This document shows positions 33,807-42,959 of a DNA stretch of 64,000 bases, in pieces. The number at the start of each line of letters is the position of its first letter. Position 1 is the stretch's first letter. Below the pieces are notes generated by a model, which worked only from the letters and a program-made list of their open reading frames with translations, did not search any database and was not told the origin of the DNA. The stretch comes from a bacterium (lineage in GTDB: Bacteria; Cyanobacteriota; Vampirovibrionia; Gastranaerophilales; Gastranaerophilaceae): positions 18,051-82,050 of the forward strand of contig JAGAJM010000015.1 in NCBI GenBank assembly GCA_017626055.1. Reading direction: 5' to 3'. The translations under genes were made by a program, and so were the position numbers.

Positions 33807-35735
33807 ATGAGAAATAAGATTAGAGAAAAAATTGTTGCAAGTGTTATGTTATCAGCTTTCGCTATAACAAATTCTATGTCTGCAACATTTGCAATGAATG
33901 AGTTTTATGGTTACGTTGATGGTGTTAAACCAGCAATCAGATCTTCTGAAGTAGCATCTTCAGTAAGTTTACGTTCAAATGTACAAATCCCGAACGCAGA
34001 TTCAGTTGTTAATTTGAGTTTAAGAGATGCAGATGTTAAACAAGTTTTGAGAATGTTTGCGGATCAAGCTGGTATGAATATTATCTTCTCTCCTGAAGTA
34101 GAAGGCACAGTAACCATGGATTTGGTTGATATTCCTCTAGGTGAGGCTCTAAGTCTTGTTGTTAAAACTCATAAACTATTCTACGATATTCAAGCTAATA
34201 CATTGGTTGTTTCTAGCGCTGATACAGCATTGTCTGTTGCAGAAAGAAATAACAATATAACAGTTATTCCTGTTAAATATGTAAATGCTCTTGCAATTTC
34301 TTCATTCTTGAATAAGAGTGTATTCTCAGCTAAAGGTGCTGGTGCAGTTAACCCAGGTATGTCAAAAGGTTTCATTGTTGCAACAAACCCTGCAACAAAT
34401 GAATTGATTGTTACTGGTACAGAAAATGACGTTGCTCTTGTTAGAAGAATTGTTGAACAGTTTGATAAAAAACCAACAATTACAACTTTCAAAGTTAATC
34501 ACACAACTCCTGCTGAAATGTCAGCTGCAATCTGTTCGTCATTGTTCCCATCAATGTCAGTTGTAAGCACTGAAGGTGCTTCTGGTATGGCAGCTGGTGT
34601 GCCAACAGGTTTTGCATCTGATGATAGTAGTGATTCTGGTGATTCTAGTGGCGGTGGAGCTGCTGGTATTGCAGTTGGTGGTGGTAAAGTTGCTTGTGTA
34701 CTTTCTAGCCAACAAATGACAGAAGAATCTACAAATGGTGAAGAAACATTTAAACTTGATAGTTTACCTTTAATGAATTTATCAGTTACTTATTTCCCAA
34801 CATTGGGTACTATTCAAGTAATTGGTGGTTCTGATTCTCAATTAGAAATGATTAGAGATTATATTGCAATGAATGATAAGAAAACTCCTCAAGCATATCT
34901 TGAAGTTCAAATTATTTCATTGTCTGAATCTGGAAGTAAAACATTAGATAATACTTGGTCATATTACAGTAAGAATTTCTCATTCAACGCTGGTGGTGGT
35001 CAAGGCTTTAAAACTGATCCAATGTATCCTGTATTCTTTTCAGGAAAAGGTTATATGTTAGTTGATACTGATTCTTGGGACCCAGAAAAAGGTGCATACG
35101 AAACTGCTGGTACAGTTGGTAGATGGGGTGGCAGTGCTCAATTAGTTTATGCAGTTAACTACTTAGTTGAAAACAAAAAAGGTAGAGTATTAGCTAATCC
35201 AAGAGTTCTTCTAACAAGTGGTCAGCAATCTGTAATTGACTTAACTTCAGACTATGTTTCTAAAGTAACATCTCAATACTTGGATTCTGGTTCATCTTCT
35301 GGTTCAGCTCAAGTTCAAAAAGAATATGAAATCAGTGATGATAATGGTATCAAAATTACAATTTCACCATTCATCAGTCCAGATGGTTATGTAACTTTAG
35401 ATATTAAACCAGAATATAAAACTATTGCTTCACAAATTTATACAACTGGTGAAACTGGTGACCAAGAATTGGCAGTTACATTACTACAAAGAAGAGACCT
35501 TGATCTTAAAGGTGTTCGTATTAAAGATGGCGAAACTTTAGTTATCGGTGGTATGATTCAAGAAACTGAAACAAAAACTGTATCTAAAATCCCATTCTTA
35601 GGTGATATTCCAGTTATTGGTATGTTCTTCAGAAGTACAAGTACTGCTAAAGAGAAAACAGAAATGGTTATCATGCTTACTCCTCAAATCATTATTGACA
35701 CTGAAGATGCAATTGTAGATGACAATATGTTATAG
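33807..35735 (+). CDS. Secretin (PilQ/GspD family outer-membrane channel)
   Basis: The 642-residue protein begins with a signal-like segment (ending SMSATFA), then STN/N0-type sequence (VNLSLRDADVKQVLRMFADQ, ~residue 64), N1-like domains (~145-235) separated by a Gly/Ser-rich loop (~265-295), and the C-terminal secretin domain with GRVLANPRVLLTSGQQS, IKITISPFISPDGYVTLDI and GETLVIGGMIQETE then IPFLGDIPVIGMFF. Secretins form the multimeric outer-membrane gate of type IV pili and type II secretion. AGGAG precedes the ATG. The PilP-like, ATPase and platform genes around it form a cluster. Whether it serves pili or secretion cannot be settled here. Confidence 0.93.
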   Translation: MRNKIREKIVASVMLSAFAITNSMSATFAMNEFYGYVDGVKPAIRSSEVASSVSLRSNVQIPNADSVVNLSLRDADVKQVLRMFADQAGMNIIFSPEVEGTVTMDLVDIPLGEALSLVVKTHKLFYDIQANTLVVSSADTALSVAERNNNITVIPVKYVNALAISSFLNKSVFSAKGAGAVNPGMSKGFIVATNPATNELIVTGTENDVALVRRIVEQFDKKPTITTFKVNHTTPAEMSAAICSSLFPSMSVVSTEGASGMAAGVPTGFASDDSSDSGDSSGGGAAGIAVGGGKVACVLSSQQMTEESTNGEETFKLDSLPLMNLSVTYFPTLGTIQVIGGSDSQLEMIRDYIAMNDKKTPQAYLEVQIISLSESGSKTLDNTWSYYSKNFSFNAGGGQGFKTDPMYPVFFSGKGYMLVDTDSWDPEKGAYETAGTVGRWGGSAQLVYAVNYLVENKKGRVLANPRVLLTSGQQSVIDLTSDYVSKVTSQYLDSGSSSGSAQVQKEYEISDDNGIKITISPFISPDGYVTLDIKPEYKTIASQIYTTGETGDQELAVTLLQRRDLDLKGVRIKDGETLVIGGMIQETETKTVSKIPFLGDIPVIGMFFRSTSTAKEKTEMVIMLTPQIIIDTEDAIVDDNML

Positions 35736-35800
35736 GAATAAGATATAAACAATCCAATATAGTAAATACAGCAAATAGAAAAGAATAAGTACAAAAATAA

Positions 35801-37861
35801 ATGAACGCACTAATATTAAGACTAAAAAATAGCATAGATCAAAGTATACTTGAAAGTATCGACAAAAATCTAATGGGACAATACCATTTTGTTCCAATTA
35901 GTGTAAAAGATAATTTTCTTTTCGTTGCTGTTTCTAAAAATTCAAATAAAGATGAAATCACTAATGTTTTGAAAAAAACATTCCAACAATCAATCAAGTT
36001 CATGCTTGTTGGTGAGGATGACTTAAAAGAGTTGTTATCATGCTTTATTCCAGCTGAGTCAATTGCTGAAATTCCAACAGGGGGTTCTGCACCTGATGCT
36101 GGAGCGCAAGGACAAGCAAGTCAACCTCAAGCAGCTGGCAGTGGAGCTAAATTAGGTGAAATGCTTATTGCTCAAGGCATTTTATCTGAAGTGGATTTAA
36201 TGAAAGCATTGGCTGCGGCTAAACGTAAGAATGCTCCAATTGGTTCAACTTTGTTTGAAATGGGTTTGGTTTCTCTTGAACAATTAAAATCTGTTTTGCA
36301 TGACCAAACAGGTTATGATTTGGTTACAACAGATCAATTGGTTGACCAAAAGAAATTCGTAAATATTCTTCCAGAAGATTTTATTAAGGCTAACTCTGTT
36401 ATCCCTATTTCTTCAGATGGAAAAACTCTTACTTTAGGGGTTGTTAAACCTATCAAGATGGATGTAATGAAAGAAATCATCTATCTTACTGGTCAAAACC
36501 CTAAACAATTGCTGATGACTCACTATGAGTTCCAAGAAGCGTTAAACAACTTCTTCTCAGCTCAAAAACAACAAACTGATGCAATTATCGAACAAATCAA
36601 AGCTGAAACAGTGGATGATGATGGTGAAACATCATTACAAGACATGGTTGCGGCAGAATTGCAAGATTCAACAGGTTCTGTTGCGAAGTTTGTTAACCAA
36701 ATTATTACAAATGGTATTGATAATAAGGTTTCCGATATTCACATCGAGCCTAGATTATCTGGTTATATTGTAAGATACAGAAAAGATGGTATGTTACAAA
36801 AAGTTCTTGATGTTCCAGCAAAAGTTGAAACATCAGTTATTGCTCGTTTCAAGGTTATGGCGAGAATGAACATTGCTGAAAATAGACGTCCTCAAGATGG
36901 TACGTTCTCTATTTCATACAAAGATTGTTCATACGACTTCCGTATCAACACACTTCCTGTATCTGGTAAGGAAAAAGTCTGTATTCGTATCTTGGCACCT
37001 GCGGTATCTCTTGCATCTAACGATAAAGAGATTAAACTTGTTGGTGCGACCGAAGCAGAAATTCAAAAAGTTAAACAAATGGTATCTTGTCCAAATGGTA
37101 TCATTCTAACATCAGGTCCTACTGGTTCTGGTAAAACTACAACTCTATATTCTGTTCTTAAGAGTTTGAACGATGAAACAGTAAACATTACTACAATTGA
37201 GGACCCGATAGAAATTAAGTTGGAAGGTATTAACCAATCACAAATCAACGCTAAAGCGGGTATTACATTTGCATCATGTATGCGTGCAATCTTACGTCAA
37301 GACCCTGACATCATTCTTGTCGGTGAGATTCGTGACTACGAAACTCTAGAAATTGCGATTTCAGCTGCATTAACAGGTCACTTAGTATTAAGTACTGTCC
37401 ACACCAACTCAGCTGCTGCAACTGTTACTCGTATGATTGAAATGGGTGCGAAAGATTACTTGGTATCTTCAACTTTATCAGGTGTAATTGCACAACGTCT
37501 TGTAAGAAGAATTTGTGATGATTGTAAGGAAGAATATTATCCAACTAAAGAAGAAGCCATGATGGTTACTCGTGATCCTGCAGAAATCGAACATTTGATG
37601 AAAACTCCTATTTATAGAGCAAAAGGATGTAACAAATGTGGTTTCCAAGGTTATAAAGGCCGTCTAGGTGTATATGAGATCATGTTGATTTCAAAAGAAA
37701 TTAAAAAACTTATTGCTCAAGGCGCTCACGATTTGGAAATTGAAGAATGTGCAGTAAAAGATGGTATGAGAACATTACACAATTGTTGTCATGGTCATAT
37801 CTTGAATGGTTTAACTACAATTGAAGAATTTGTCAGAGTATTGGGTATGGCAGGCGAATAG
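35801..37861 (+). CDS. Assembly ATPase, PilB/GspE family
   Basis: The 686-residue protein has an MshEN-type N-terminal domain (LGEMLIAQGILSEVDLMKAL, ~residues 117-175), then the N2 region and the RecA-like motor with Walker A GPTGSGKTTT (~440), Asp box and Walker B DPDIILVGEIRD (~500), a His box (TGHLVLSTVHTN), and a tetracysteine zinc motif (CDDC near 572, CNKC near 610). It powers polymerisation of pilins, not retraction. The start context is weak in Shine-Dalgarno. The platform gene follows by 10 bases. No PilT-type retraction ATPase is in the window. Confidence 0.94.
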   Translation: MNALILRLKNSIDQSILESIDKNLMGQYHFVPISVKDNFLFVAVSKNSNKDEITNVLKKTFQQSIKFMLVGEDDLKELLSCFIPAESIAEIPTGGSAPDAGAQGQASQPQAAGSGAKLGEMLIAQGILSEVDLMKALAAAKRKNAPIGSTLFEMGLVSLEQLKSVLHDQTGYDLVTTDQLVDQKKFVNILPEDFIKANSVIPISSDGKTLTLGVVKPIKMDVMKEIIYLTGQNPKQLLMTHYEFQEALNNFFSAQKQQTDAIIEQIKAETVDDDGETSLQDMVAAELQDSTGSVAKFVNQIITNGIDNKVSDIHIEPRLSGYIVRYRKDGMLQKVLDVPAKVETSVIARFKVMARMNIAENRRPQDGTFSISYKDCSYDFRINTLPVSGKEKVCIRILAPAVSLASNDKEIKLVGATEAEIQKVKQMVSCPNGIILTSGPTGSGKTTTLYSVLKSLNDETVNITTIEDPIEIKLEGINQSQINAKAGITFASCMRAILRQDPDIILVGEIRDYETLEIAISAALTGHLVLSTVHTNSAAATVTRMIEMGAKDYLVSSTLSGVIAQRLVRRICDDCKEEYYPTKEEAMMVTRDPAEIEHLMKTPIYRAKGCNKCGFQGYKGRLGVYEIMLISKEIKKLIAQGAHDLEIEECAVKDGMRTLHNCCHGHILNGLTTIEEFVRVLGMAGE

Positions 37862-37871
37862 GTGATATTGA

Positions 37872-39092
37872 ATGACAATTTATAATTATACAGCGATTAA
37901 GGATGGTACTAACGAGGTAGTTAAGGGTAAGGTTGAAGCAGATGACCTGCGTGAAGCCCGTGCTGCAGTTCGTGAATTAGGTTTCACTCCTACAAATATT
38001 GTTGAAGAACAAGCTGTTGGTAAAAAGAAAGAAAACAAAGGGCCAACAGGTAAGATGCCGACTCTTGGTTTGGCTGAACAAATCGATTTCACTTCAACAT
38101 TGCAAATTTTGGCAGCTGCTGGTATCCCTATTATTGAATCATTATTGTTCATTGAAAACGATGCTGCTAAATTAAAAATTAGACAATGTGCGACTGAATT
38201 ACGTCGTCAAATTATGAACGGGGGTACTTTTGCTGGTACTGTTGCAAAATATCCAGATCAATTCGGTCAAGTTTATATTGGTCTAGTTAGAGCCGGTGAA
38301 GATGCCGGTGAATTGGAAAAAACACTGGATCGTTTGTTAGAACTGTTAAATAAACAAGCTGCTATTAGAAGTAAAGTTATTGGTACATTGATGTATCCGT
38401 GTTTCGTTGTTCTTTTGGCGGTGTTTATTGTAATTGTCATGTTGGTATTCGTATTCCCTGTATTTAAAGAGATGTTCGATTCTATGGGTATGCAATTGCC
38501 AGCAATCACACGTATTTTGATGAATATGGGTTTATGGATGAAGAAAAACTGGTATGCAATTCCAATCGGTTTTGCGGCAGTGGGTTCATTTATCAACTTC
38601 TTATTCCGTTGGAAGCCAAGTAAATGGAAAATTGACGAAATCGTTTTAAAAATTCCTGTATTACAAGATTTGATTATGTACTCAAACTTTGCTAACTTTA
38701 TTGCGGTTATGCAGGTTGCTTATGATGCAGGGGTTCCGATTTTGGAATGTTTATATTTGTCTAACTTGACATTAACTAACCATACGTTAGAAACAAGGGT
38801 TGAAGAAGCTACATTAAGAGTTCAACAAGGTCAACACTTATCAGCAGCTCTTCGTTCAACTCGTACAATGCCTAAGATGATTCTGTTCATGATTGCAACT
38901 GGTGAACAATCTGGTCGTTTGGGTGATATGTTAGGTCAAGCAACAAATTATATCGACAAACAGTTAGATACAATTATCGATGTTATGACCAAGATGATTG
39001 AACCTATCATGTTAATTGTAATTGGTTCTATCGTATTGGTATTGGCAGCAGCACTTTACTTACCACTATTCGCATCATACATGGGTATGTAG
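37872..39092 (+). CDS. Inner-membrane platform protein, PilC/GspF family
   Basis: The 406-residue protein has two tandem GspF domains: the first around residues 65-190 (FTSTLQILAAAGIPIIESL), the second around 265-390 (FANFIAVMQVAYDAGVPILE), each followed by membrane helices (VIGTLMYPCFVVLLAVFIVI and the C-terminal VIGSIVLVLAAALYLPLF). Its N-terminal cytoplasmic part begins TIYNYTAIKDGTNEVVKG, as in PilC. It anchors the assembly ATPase under the growing pilus. It is translationally close to the ATPase gene and ends the cluster, followed by a terminator. Confidence 0.94.
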   Translation: MTIYNYTAIKDGTNEVVKGKVEADDLREARAAVRELGFTPTNIVEEQAVGKKKENKGPTGKMPTLGLAEQIDFTSTLQILAAAGIPIIESLLFIENDAAKLKIRQCATELRRQIMNGGTFAGTVAKYPDQFGQVYIGLVRAGEDAGELEKTLDRLLELLNKQAAIRSKVIGTLMYPCFVVLLAVFIVIVMLVFVFPVFKEMFDSMGMQLPAITRILMNMGLWMKKNWYAIPIGFAAVGSFINFLFRWKPSKWKIDEIVLKIPVLQDLIMYSNFANFIAVMQVAYDAGVPILECLYLSNLTLTNHTLETRVEEATLRVQQGQHLSAALRSTRTMPKMILFMIATGEQSGRLGDMLGQATNYIDKQLDTIIDVMTKMIEPIMLIVIGSIVLVLAAALYLPLFASYMGM

Positions 39093-39112
39093 TTCTCGCC
39101 AAAACAAGAATT

Positions 39113-39149
39113 ATAAAGGCAATAAGTGTTTTAGGGCTTATTGCCTTTA
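39113..39149 (+). terminator. Terminator after the pilus/secretion cluster
   Basis: ATAAAGGCAATAAG and CTTATTGCCTTTAT form a 14-base-pair stem with a 9-base loop and the tail CTTT. The right arm ends 7 bases before the Shine-Dalgarno of the next gene. Confidence 0.85.
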
Positions 39150-39167
39150 TCTTTGAAGGAGATTGAA

Positions 39168-39971
39168 ATGACAAAAACAGTAGTTATAACTGGAGCAACT
39201 TCTGGAATAGGGAAAGAGTTAGTAAAAATTTTTGCTAATGAATATAAAGTTTTTGCATCATATCGAAATGAAAAACTTATTGAAAGTATAAGTAATGTTG
39301 AGTATTTTTATATGGATATGACTGACAGAAATTCTATCGTTGATGCAGTAGAGTTTTTAAAATCGAAAACCAATAAAATTGATATTCTGATAAATGTTGC
39401 GGGTTGTGTTGTAGCTGGACCTATGGAATTGATTGATGGAGATAGTTTGAGAGAGCAATTCGAGGTTAATACTTTTTCTCATTTTGATTTTACTCAAGGT
39501 CTTATTCCTTTGTTAGAAAATTCAAAGGTTATAAATATTAGTTCAATGTCTAGTTTTGGACATTTCCCATTTATTGGTCCATATGGGGCTTCAAAAAGAG
39601 CTTTGGATATTTTGTTTAATGCTTTTGCGTTAGAAAATCATAAGAATATTCAGATTATTTCGATTAAACCAGGAGTAATTTCAACACCTTTATGGCAAAA
39701 ATCTGTCGATAAAAATGAAAAAACTTTGACAAATTGTTCTGGTTACGAAAAAGAGATGGAATTTATGAAAGCTAATGCATTGAAAAATACTGATAGAGGT
39801 TTAGCGGTGGAAAAAGTTGCAAAATTTATTTATAAAGTTGCTCAAAAGAAAAATCCTAAATCTTCTTATACTGTTGGTAAAGATGCAAAATTCGCTCAAA
39901 TCTTGTCACTATTACCTCAAGATTTGGTTAATAAGTTGGTTAAATTTGGCATGAGAGCACGAATAAAGTAG
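39168..39971 (+). CDS. Short-chain dehydrogenase/reductase
   Basis: The ATG at 39168 follows GAAGGAG; an upstream start at 39141 is in the terminator stem and is not supported. The 267-residue protein has the SDR features: TGATSGIGKEL nucleotide-binding motif (residues ~8-18), NVAGCVVAGPM (structural NAG-like), NISSMSSFG with the catalytic Ser, and YGASK with the catalytic Tyr and Lys (~145). It should reduce or oxidise a carbonyl/hydroxyl with NAD(P). The substrate cannot be told; it resembles the classical SDRs acting on lipids or sugars. Its end lies 6 bases before the -10 box of the TPR gene. Confidence 0.9.
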   Translation: MTKTVVITGATSGIGKELVKIFANEYKVFASYRNEKLIESISNVEYFYMDMTDRNSIVDAVEFLKSKTNKIDILINVAGCVVAGPMELIDGDSLREQFEVNTFSHFDFTQGLIPLLENSKVINISSMSSFGHFPFIGPYGASKRALDILFNAFALENHKNIQIISIKPGVISTPLWQKSVDKNEKTLTNCSGYEKEMEFMKANALKNTDRGLAVEKVAKFIYKVAQKKNPKSSYTVGKDAKFAQILSLLPQDLVNKLVKFGMRARIK

Positions 39972-39974
39972 TTG

Positions 39975-39983
39975 TGCTATAAT
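39975..39983 (+). promoter_or_regulatory. Extended -10 promoter element of the large TPR gene
   Basis: TGCTATAAT is a perfect extended -10 and ends 9 bases before the ATG at 39993. The leader would be only 2-3 bases long. Confidence 0.6.
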
Positions 39984-39992
39984 AGGTGTATT

Positions 39993-41762
39993 ATGAATGA
40001 TAAAGAATTTGATAAAATATATGATTTAATTGATACAGGCGAGTTTGCCTTGGCTAGAGAAGCGATAGATGATGCATTAAAGGCTGATGAATCAGATATC
40101 GATGCACATAAACTTATGGCTTTATGTGATGTAAATTTAGAAAACTATGAAAGTGCAAGATGCATTTTAGAAAATATTGTTAAACATCGCCCTGAGGATG
40201 CTTTAATTTGGTACTATTTGGGTTGTTGTTACGATAATTTAGGGGATTTAATTTCTGCAAAACATGCGTATTTGCATGTATTGGAATTACGTCCAGAATA
40301 TATTGATGCATTTAGAAGTTTGGCAATTGTTTATATCAAGGCTGAAAAATTTGATGAAGCAATTGAGACTGCTAAAAAGGCGTTAGATTTAGTTGAAGAC
40401 GATTATTCTCTTTATTATGTTTTAGGGACTGCTTGTATGGCATCTAAAAGATTTGAAGAAAGTGTAACTTATATTGAAAAAGCAATTGAATTAAATCCAG
40501 AAAACCTTCAACTTTATAATAATTTAGGTACGTCATATTTGACTATTGGAAATTTAGATATGGCTTTTCAAACTTATGAAAAAGCTTTAAAAATTGATGA
40601 AACAGATGCCTTGACATATTTTAATATTGCATCAATTTTGCAAATCCAAGAAAAACATAAAGAGGCTTGTGAATATTTTGCTAAAGCTCATCAATACGAT
40701 CCAGAAGAGGATAGTTATCTTGTTGCTTGGGCAGTTTCAGAAGTTAAGGCTGGGATGTTTAGAGAAGCTATTGAGCACTATAAATTCTTAGCGTCAGCTT
40801 ACCCGCAAAAAGCCACTTACAAATTTAATTTGGCATGCTGTTACCAAGTTGTTGGTGAGTACGAAATTGCAATTTCATTATTGAAACAACTTATTATGGT
40901 TAATCCAAAAGCTGCAAATTTTTTGAAAAAACTTGCAAGTATTTATATTGCAACTGGTCAACTTGCAAATGCTAAAGAAATTTATGAAAGGATTATTAAA
41001 CAAGGTACTGTTGCATATCAAACTTATTATGAGTTAGCTATGTTGTGTACAAAAACAAATGATACAGATAGAGCAGAACAGATTTTGAAAAAAGTTTGTG
41101 GTCTAAATCCAGAATTTGCACCAGTTCATAAAGATTTGGGCGTAATTTATCTAAATAAACGCTTGTTTGACTATGCAAAAGATGAGTTTGAAAAGGCTTA
41201 TCAATTAGATCCAAATAATTGTTCAATTGTTGTTGAATATGCTAATTATCTACATTCAACATCTGAGTTTGCAAAAGCTGATGAATTTTATGAAAAAGCA
41301 TTGGCTTTGGATCCAGAAAATATCAATGCTTTGGCGTTTTCTGCGTTAAACAAAACTCACCTAAAACAAATTGATGTTGCAAAAGAACAAGTTTTAAAAG
41401 TTCTTGAAAAATGTGATACTTCAGCATTTTTACTATATGTAGCAGGACGAATTCATCATTTGGCTGGAGATTTTGAAGATGCTAAGATGTATTTAATCAA
41501 AGCATATGAACTTGAAAAACTCCCTGATGTACAGAATTTACTAGGTTTATGCTACCTAGAGCTAGGTAATTACGAACAAGCAAAAACGATTTTCTTAAAT
41601 ATGTATGAAAAATTGCCACTAAACGTAAATGTTTTACTAAGTGTTGCAAAATGTTGTGAAAAATTAGGACAAAATGACGAGGCAATTTCTTATGCTGAAA
41701 AATTAGTTGAACAATTTGAAGATTGTGAAGAAGCGCATGAGATAATTCGTCGTTTATCTTAA
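39993..41762 (+). CDS. Large tetratricopeptide-repeat protein
   Basis: The ATG at 39993 is chosen over an upstream GTG-type start at 39972 that would overlap the promoter. The 589-residue protein is made almost entirely of TPR units of 34 residues (for example ALIWYYLGCCYDNLGDLISA, LQLYNNLGTSYLTIGNLDMA, APVHKDLGVIYLNKRLFDYA), roughly 15-16 repeats. There is no signal peptide or membrane segment, so it should be a cytoplasmic scaffold. It has no catalytic domain. A near-leaderless start is predicted. Its partners are unknown. Confidence 0.9.
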   Translation: MNDKEFDKIYDLIDTGEFALAREAIDDALKADESDIDAHKLMALCDVNLENYESARCILENIVKHRPEDALIWYYLGCCYDNLGDLISAKHAYLHVLELRPEYIDAFRSLAIVYIKAEKFDEAIETAKKALDLVEDDYSLYYVLGTACMASKRFEESVTYIEKAIELNPENLQLYNNLGTSYLTIGNLDMAFQTYEKALKIDETDALTYFNIASILQIQEKHKEACEYFAKAHQYDPEEDSYLVAWAVSEVKAGMFREAIEHYKFLASAYPQKATYKFNLACCYQVVGEYEIAISLLKQLIMVNPKAANFLKKLASIYIATGQLANAKEIYERIIKQGTVAYQTYYELAMLCTKTNDTDRAEQILKKVCGLNPEFAPVHKDLGVIYLNKRLFDYAKDEFEKAYQLDPNNCSIVVEYANYLHSTSEFAKADEFYEKALALDPENINALAFSALNKTHLKQIDVAKEQVLKVLEKCDTSAFLLYVAGRIHHLAGDFEDAKMYLIKAYELEKLPDVQNLLGLCYLELGNYEQAKTIFLNMYEKLPLNVNVLLSVAKCCEKLGQNDEAISYAEKLVEQFEDCEEAHEIIRRLS

Positions 41763-41789
41763 TAAACTTCACAAATAATTAAAATCGCC

Positions 41790-41835
41790 AAAAAGCACTT
41801 GCCAAGACTTTTACAGAGTTACGCAAGTGTTTTTT
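41790..41835 (+). terminator. Terminator after the large TPR gene
   Basis: AAAAAGCACTTGC pairs with GCAAGTGTTTTTT around a 20-base loop, ending in a T-run. Confidence 0.8.
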
Positions 41836-42135
41836 AATTTTAATTAACAATTTTATTGTAAATTTTTTTCTAAAACAAAAAAAATGGGGAAATCGAATAA
41901 AGATAATAGTTTCGATTTTTGCTACAAAAATAATTGTAAAAACTTTGGCATGCTAACAAAAAAACATTAGTCAAAAAAGATAATTTATTCTATTATGGAT
42001 AATACAAATCGGGAATAGATTTTGAGATAGTTTTTCCCCCTATTATAATAATCAATCTTTTGAACGATTATGCTCGTTTGAAAAATACGTTATCATTATA
42101 GTAGGTGGCTTAAGTATATTTTGGAGGTTAGTGAA
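41836..42135 (+). other. 300-base intergenic region before cobO with a second terminator-like hairpin
   Basis: This very AT-rich region has no convincing open frame. It contains a hairpin AAATCGAA/TTCGATTT followed by T (41890-41920), a small AACGA/TCGTT hairpin near 42063-42078 and a TATTATAATAATC stretch that could hold the cobO promoter. I do not see the conserved boxes of a cobalamin riboswitch. Confidence 0.5.
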
Positions 42136-42669
42136 GTGTTAGATCATGGTTATATACAAATCTACACAGGAGATGGCAAAGGTAAAACAACAGCAGCACT
42201 AGGTCTAGCAATGAGAGCTTTAGGACATGACTGGAAAGTTTTGATTATCCAATTCACTAAAGGTGATGGTGCAACTACTTATGGTGAAATCGCATCCTCA
42301 TCAAAATTCTCTGAAAACTTAGAAGTAGTACAATTTGGTATGGATAGAGTTTGCTATTCACACAATGTATGTTTAGACGATTATAAAGAAGCAAAGAGAG
42401 GCTGGGAATTTGCTAAAGAAGCTATCAATTCTGGCAAATACCAACTAATTATCATGGACGAAATCAATATTTGTACTTCTATGAATATGATTAAAGTTAG
42501 TGATATTAAAGATACATTATTGCATAAACCTGACAATCTTGAGATTGTATTAACAGGACGTTATGCTCACCCTGAACTAGTTGCAATGGCACACCTTGTA
42601 ACTGAAATGAAGCCAGTTAAACACTACTTTGATATGGGTGTTATGGCTCGTCAAGGTATTGAATACTAG
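42136..42669 (+). CDS. cobO: Cob(I)alamin adenosyltransferase, CobO/BtuR family
   Basis: I chose the GTG at 42136, placed 7 bases after a strong GGAGGT; an in-frame TTG at 42121 lies before that site. The 177-residue protein has the P-loop YTGDGKGKTTAALGLAMRA near residue 10, VLIIQFTKG, and LIIMDEINI as Walker B. It transfers the adenosyl group of ATP to cob(I)alamin (CobA/BtuR type). It serves coenzyme B12 synthesis or salvage. No other cobalamin gene is in the window. The long upstream region suggests regulation. A terminator lies 57 bases downstream. Confidence 0.93.
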   Translation: MLDHGYIQIYTGDGKGKTTAALGLAMRALGHDWKVLIIQFTKGDGATTYGEIASSSKFSENLEVVQFGMDRVCYSHNVCLDDYKEAKRGWEFAKEAINSGKYQLIIMDEINICTSMNMIKVSDIKDTLLHKPDNLEIVLTGRYAHPELVAMAHLVTEMKPVKHYFDMGVMARQGIEY

Positions 42670-42726
42670 ATTAGATTATATGTTTAGGTTAATGTGAATC
42701 CTTTTTTGTTTCAGAAATGAAATGAG

Positions 42727-42752
42727 CGGGCAGCTTGCTGTCCGTTTTTTTT
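42727..42752 (+). terminator. Terminator after cobO
   Basis: CGGGCAGC pairs with GCTGTCCG (one G-T pair) around TT, followed by eight T. Confidence 0.9.
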
Positions 42753-42878
42753 GTCCTCGGCCGGACGGGGCATTATGCTACTAATTGCCGATAAGATTTA
42801 AAAAATCAACGTGCTCCGCAGGGCTATTTGATTAATTTTAGCAACAAAATACAAGACAGTCCTCAGCCACACGGGGCA
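42753..42878. repeat. GC-richer region bounded by an imperfect 20-base direct repeat
   Basis: GTCCTCGGCCGGACGGGGCA (42753-42772) and GTCCTCAGCCACACGGGGCA (42859-42878) match at 17 of 20 positions, 106 bases apart. Between them is a nested hairpin, AATCAA/TTGATT enclosing GCTC/GGGC. The base composition is noticeably richer in G+C than the flanks. No open frame is convincing. It could be a structured RNA or a repeat remnant. Confidence 0.5.
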
Positions 42879-42924
42879 GGGGTAAATATATTTAAGGTTT
42901 TGGGTGAGCGTTGTCGCCTAATTG

Positions 42925-42953
42925 TTTACACTGTTTTTTATTTCTTGTATAAT
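42925..42953 (+). promoter_or_regulatory. Predicted promoter of mlaE, leaderless
   Basis: TTTACA (42925-42930) and TATAAT (42948-42953) are exactly 17 bases apart, and the ATG at 42960 begins 6 bases after the -10 box. This is the strongest single example of the leaderless arrangement. Confidence 0.75.
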
Positions 42954-42959
42954 CTGGTT

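Noticed and set aside
41836..42135. Cobalamin riboswitch before cobO
   Set aside because: I could not find the conserved B12-box-type sequence or the expected domain architecture.
42828..42959. Longer MlaE frame with 44 extra residues
   Set aside because: The extension covers a TTTACA-17-TATAAT promoter and adds no family-conserved sequence.
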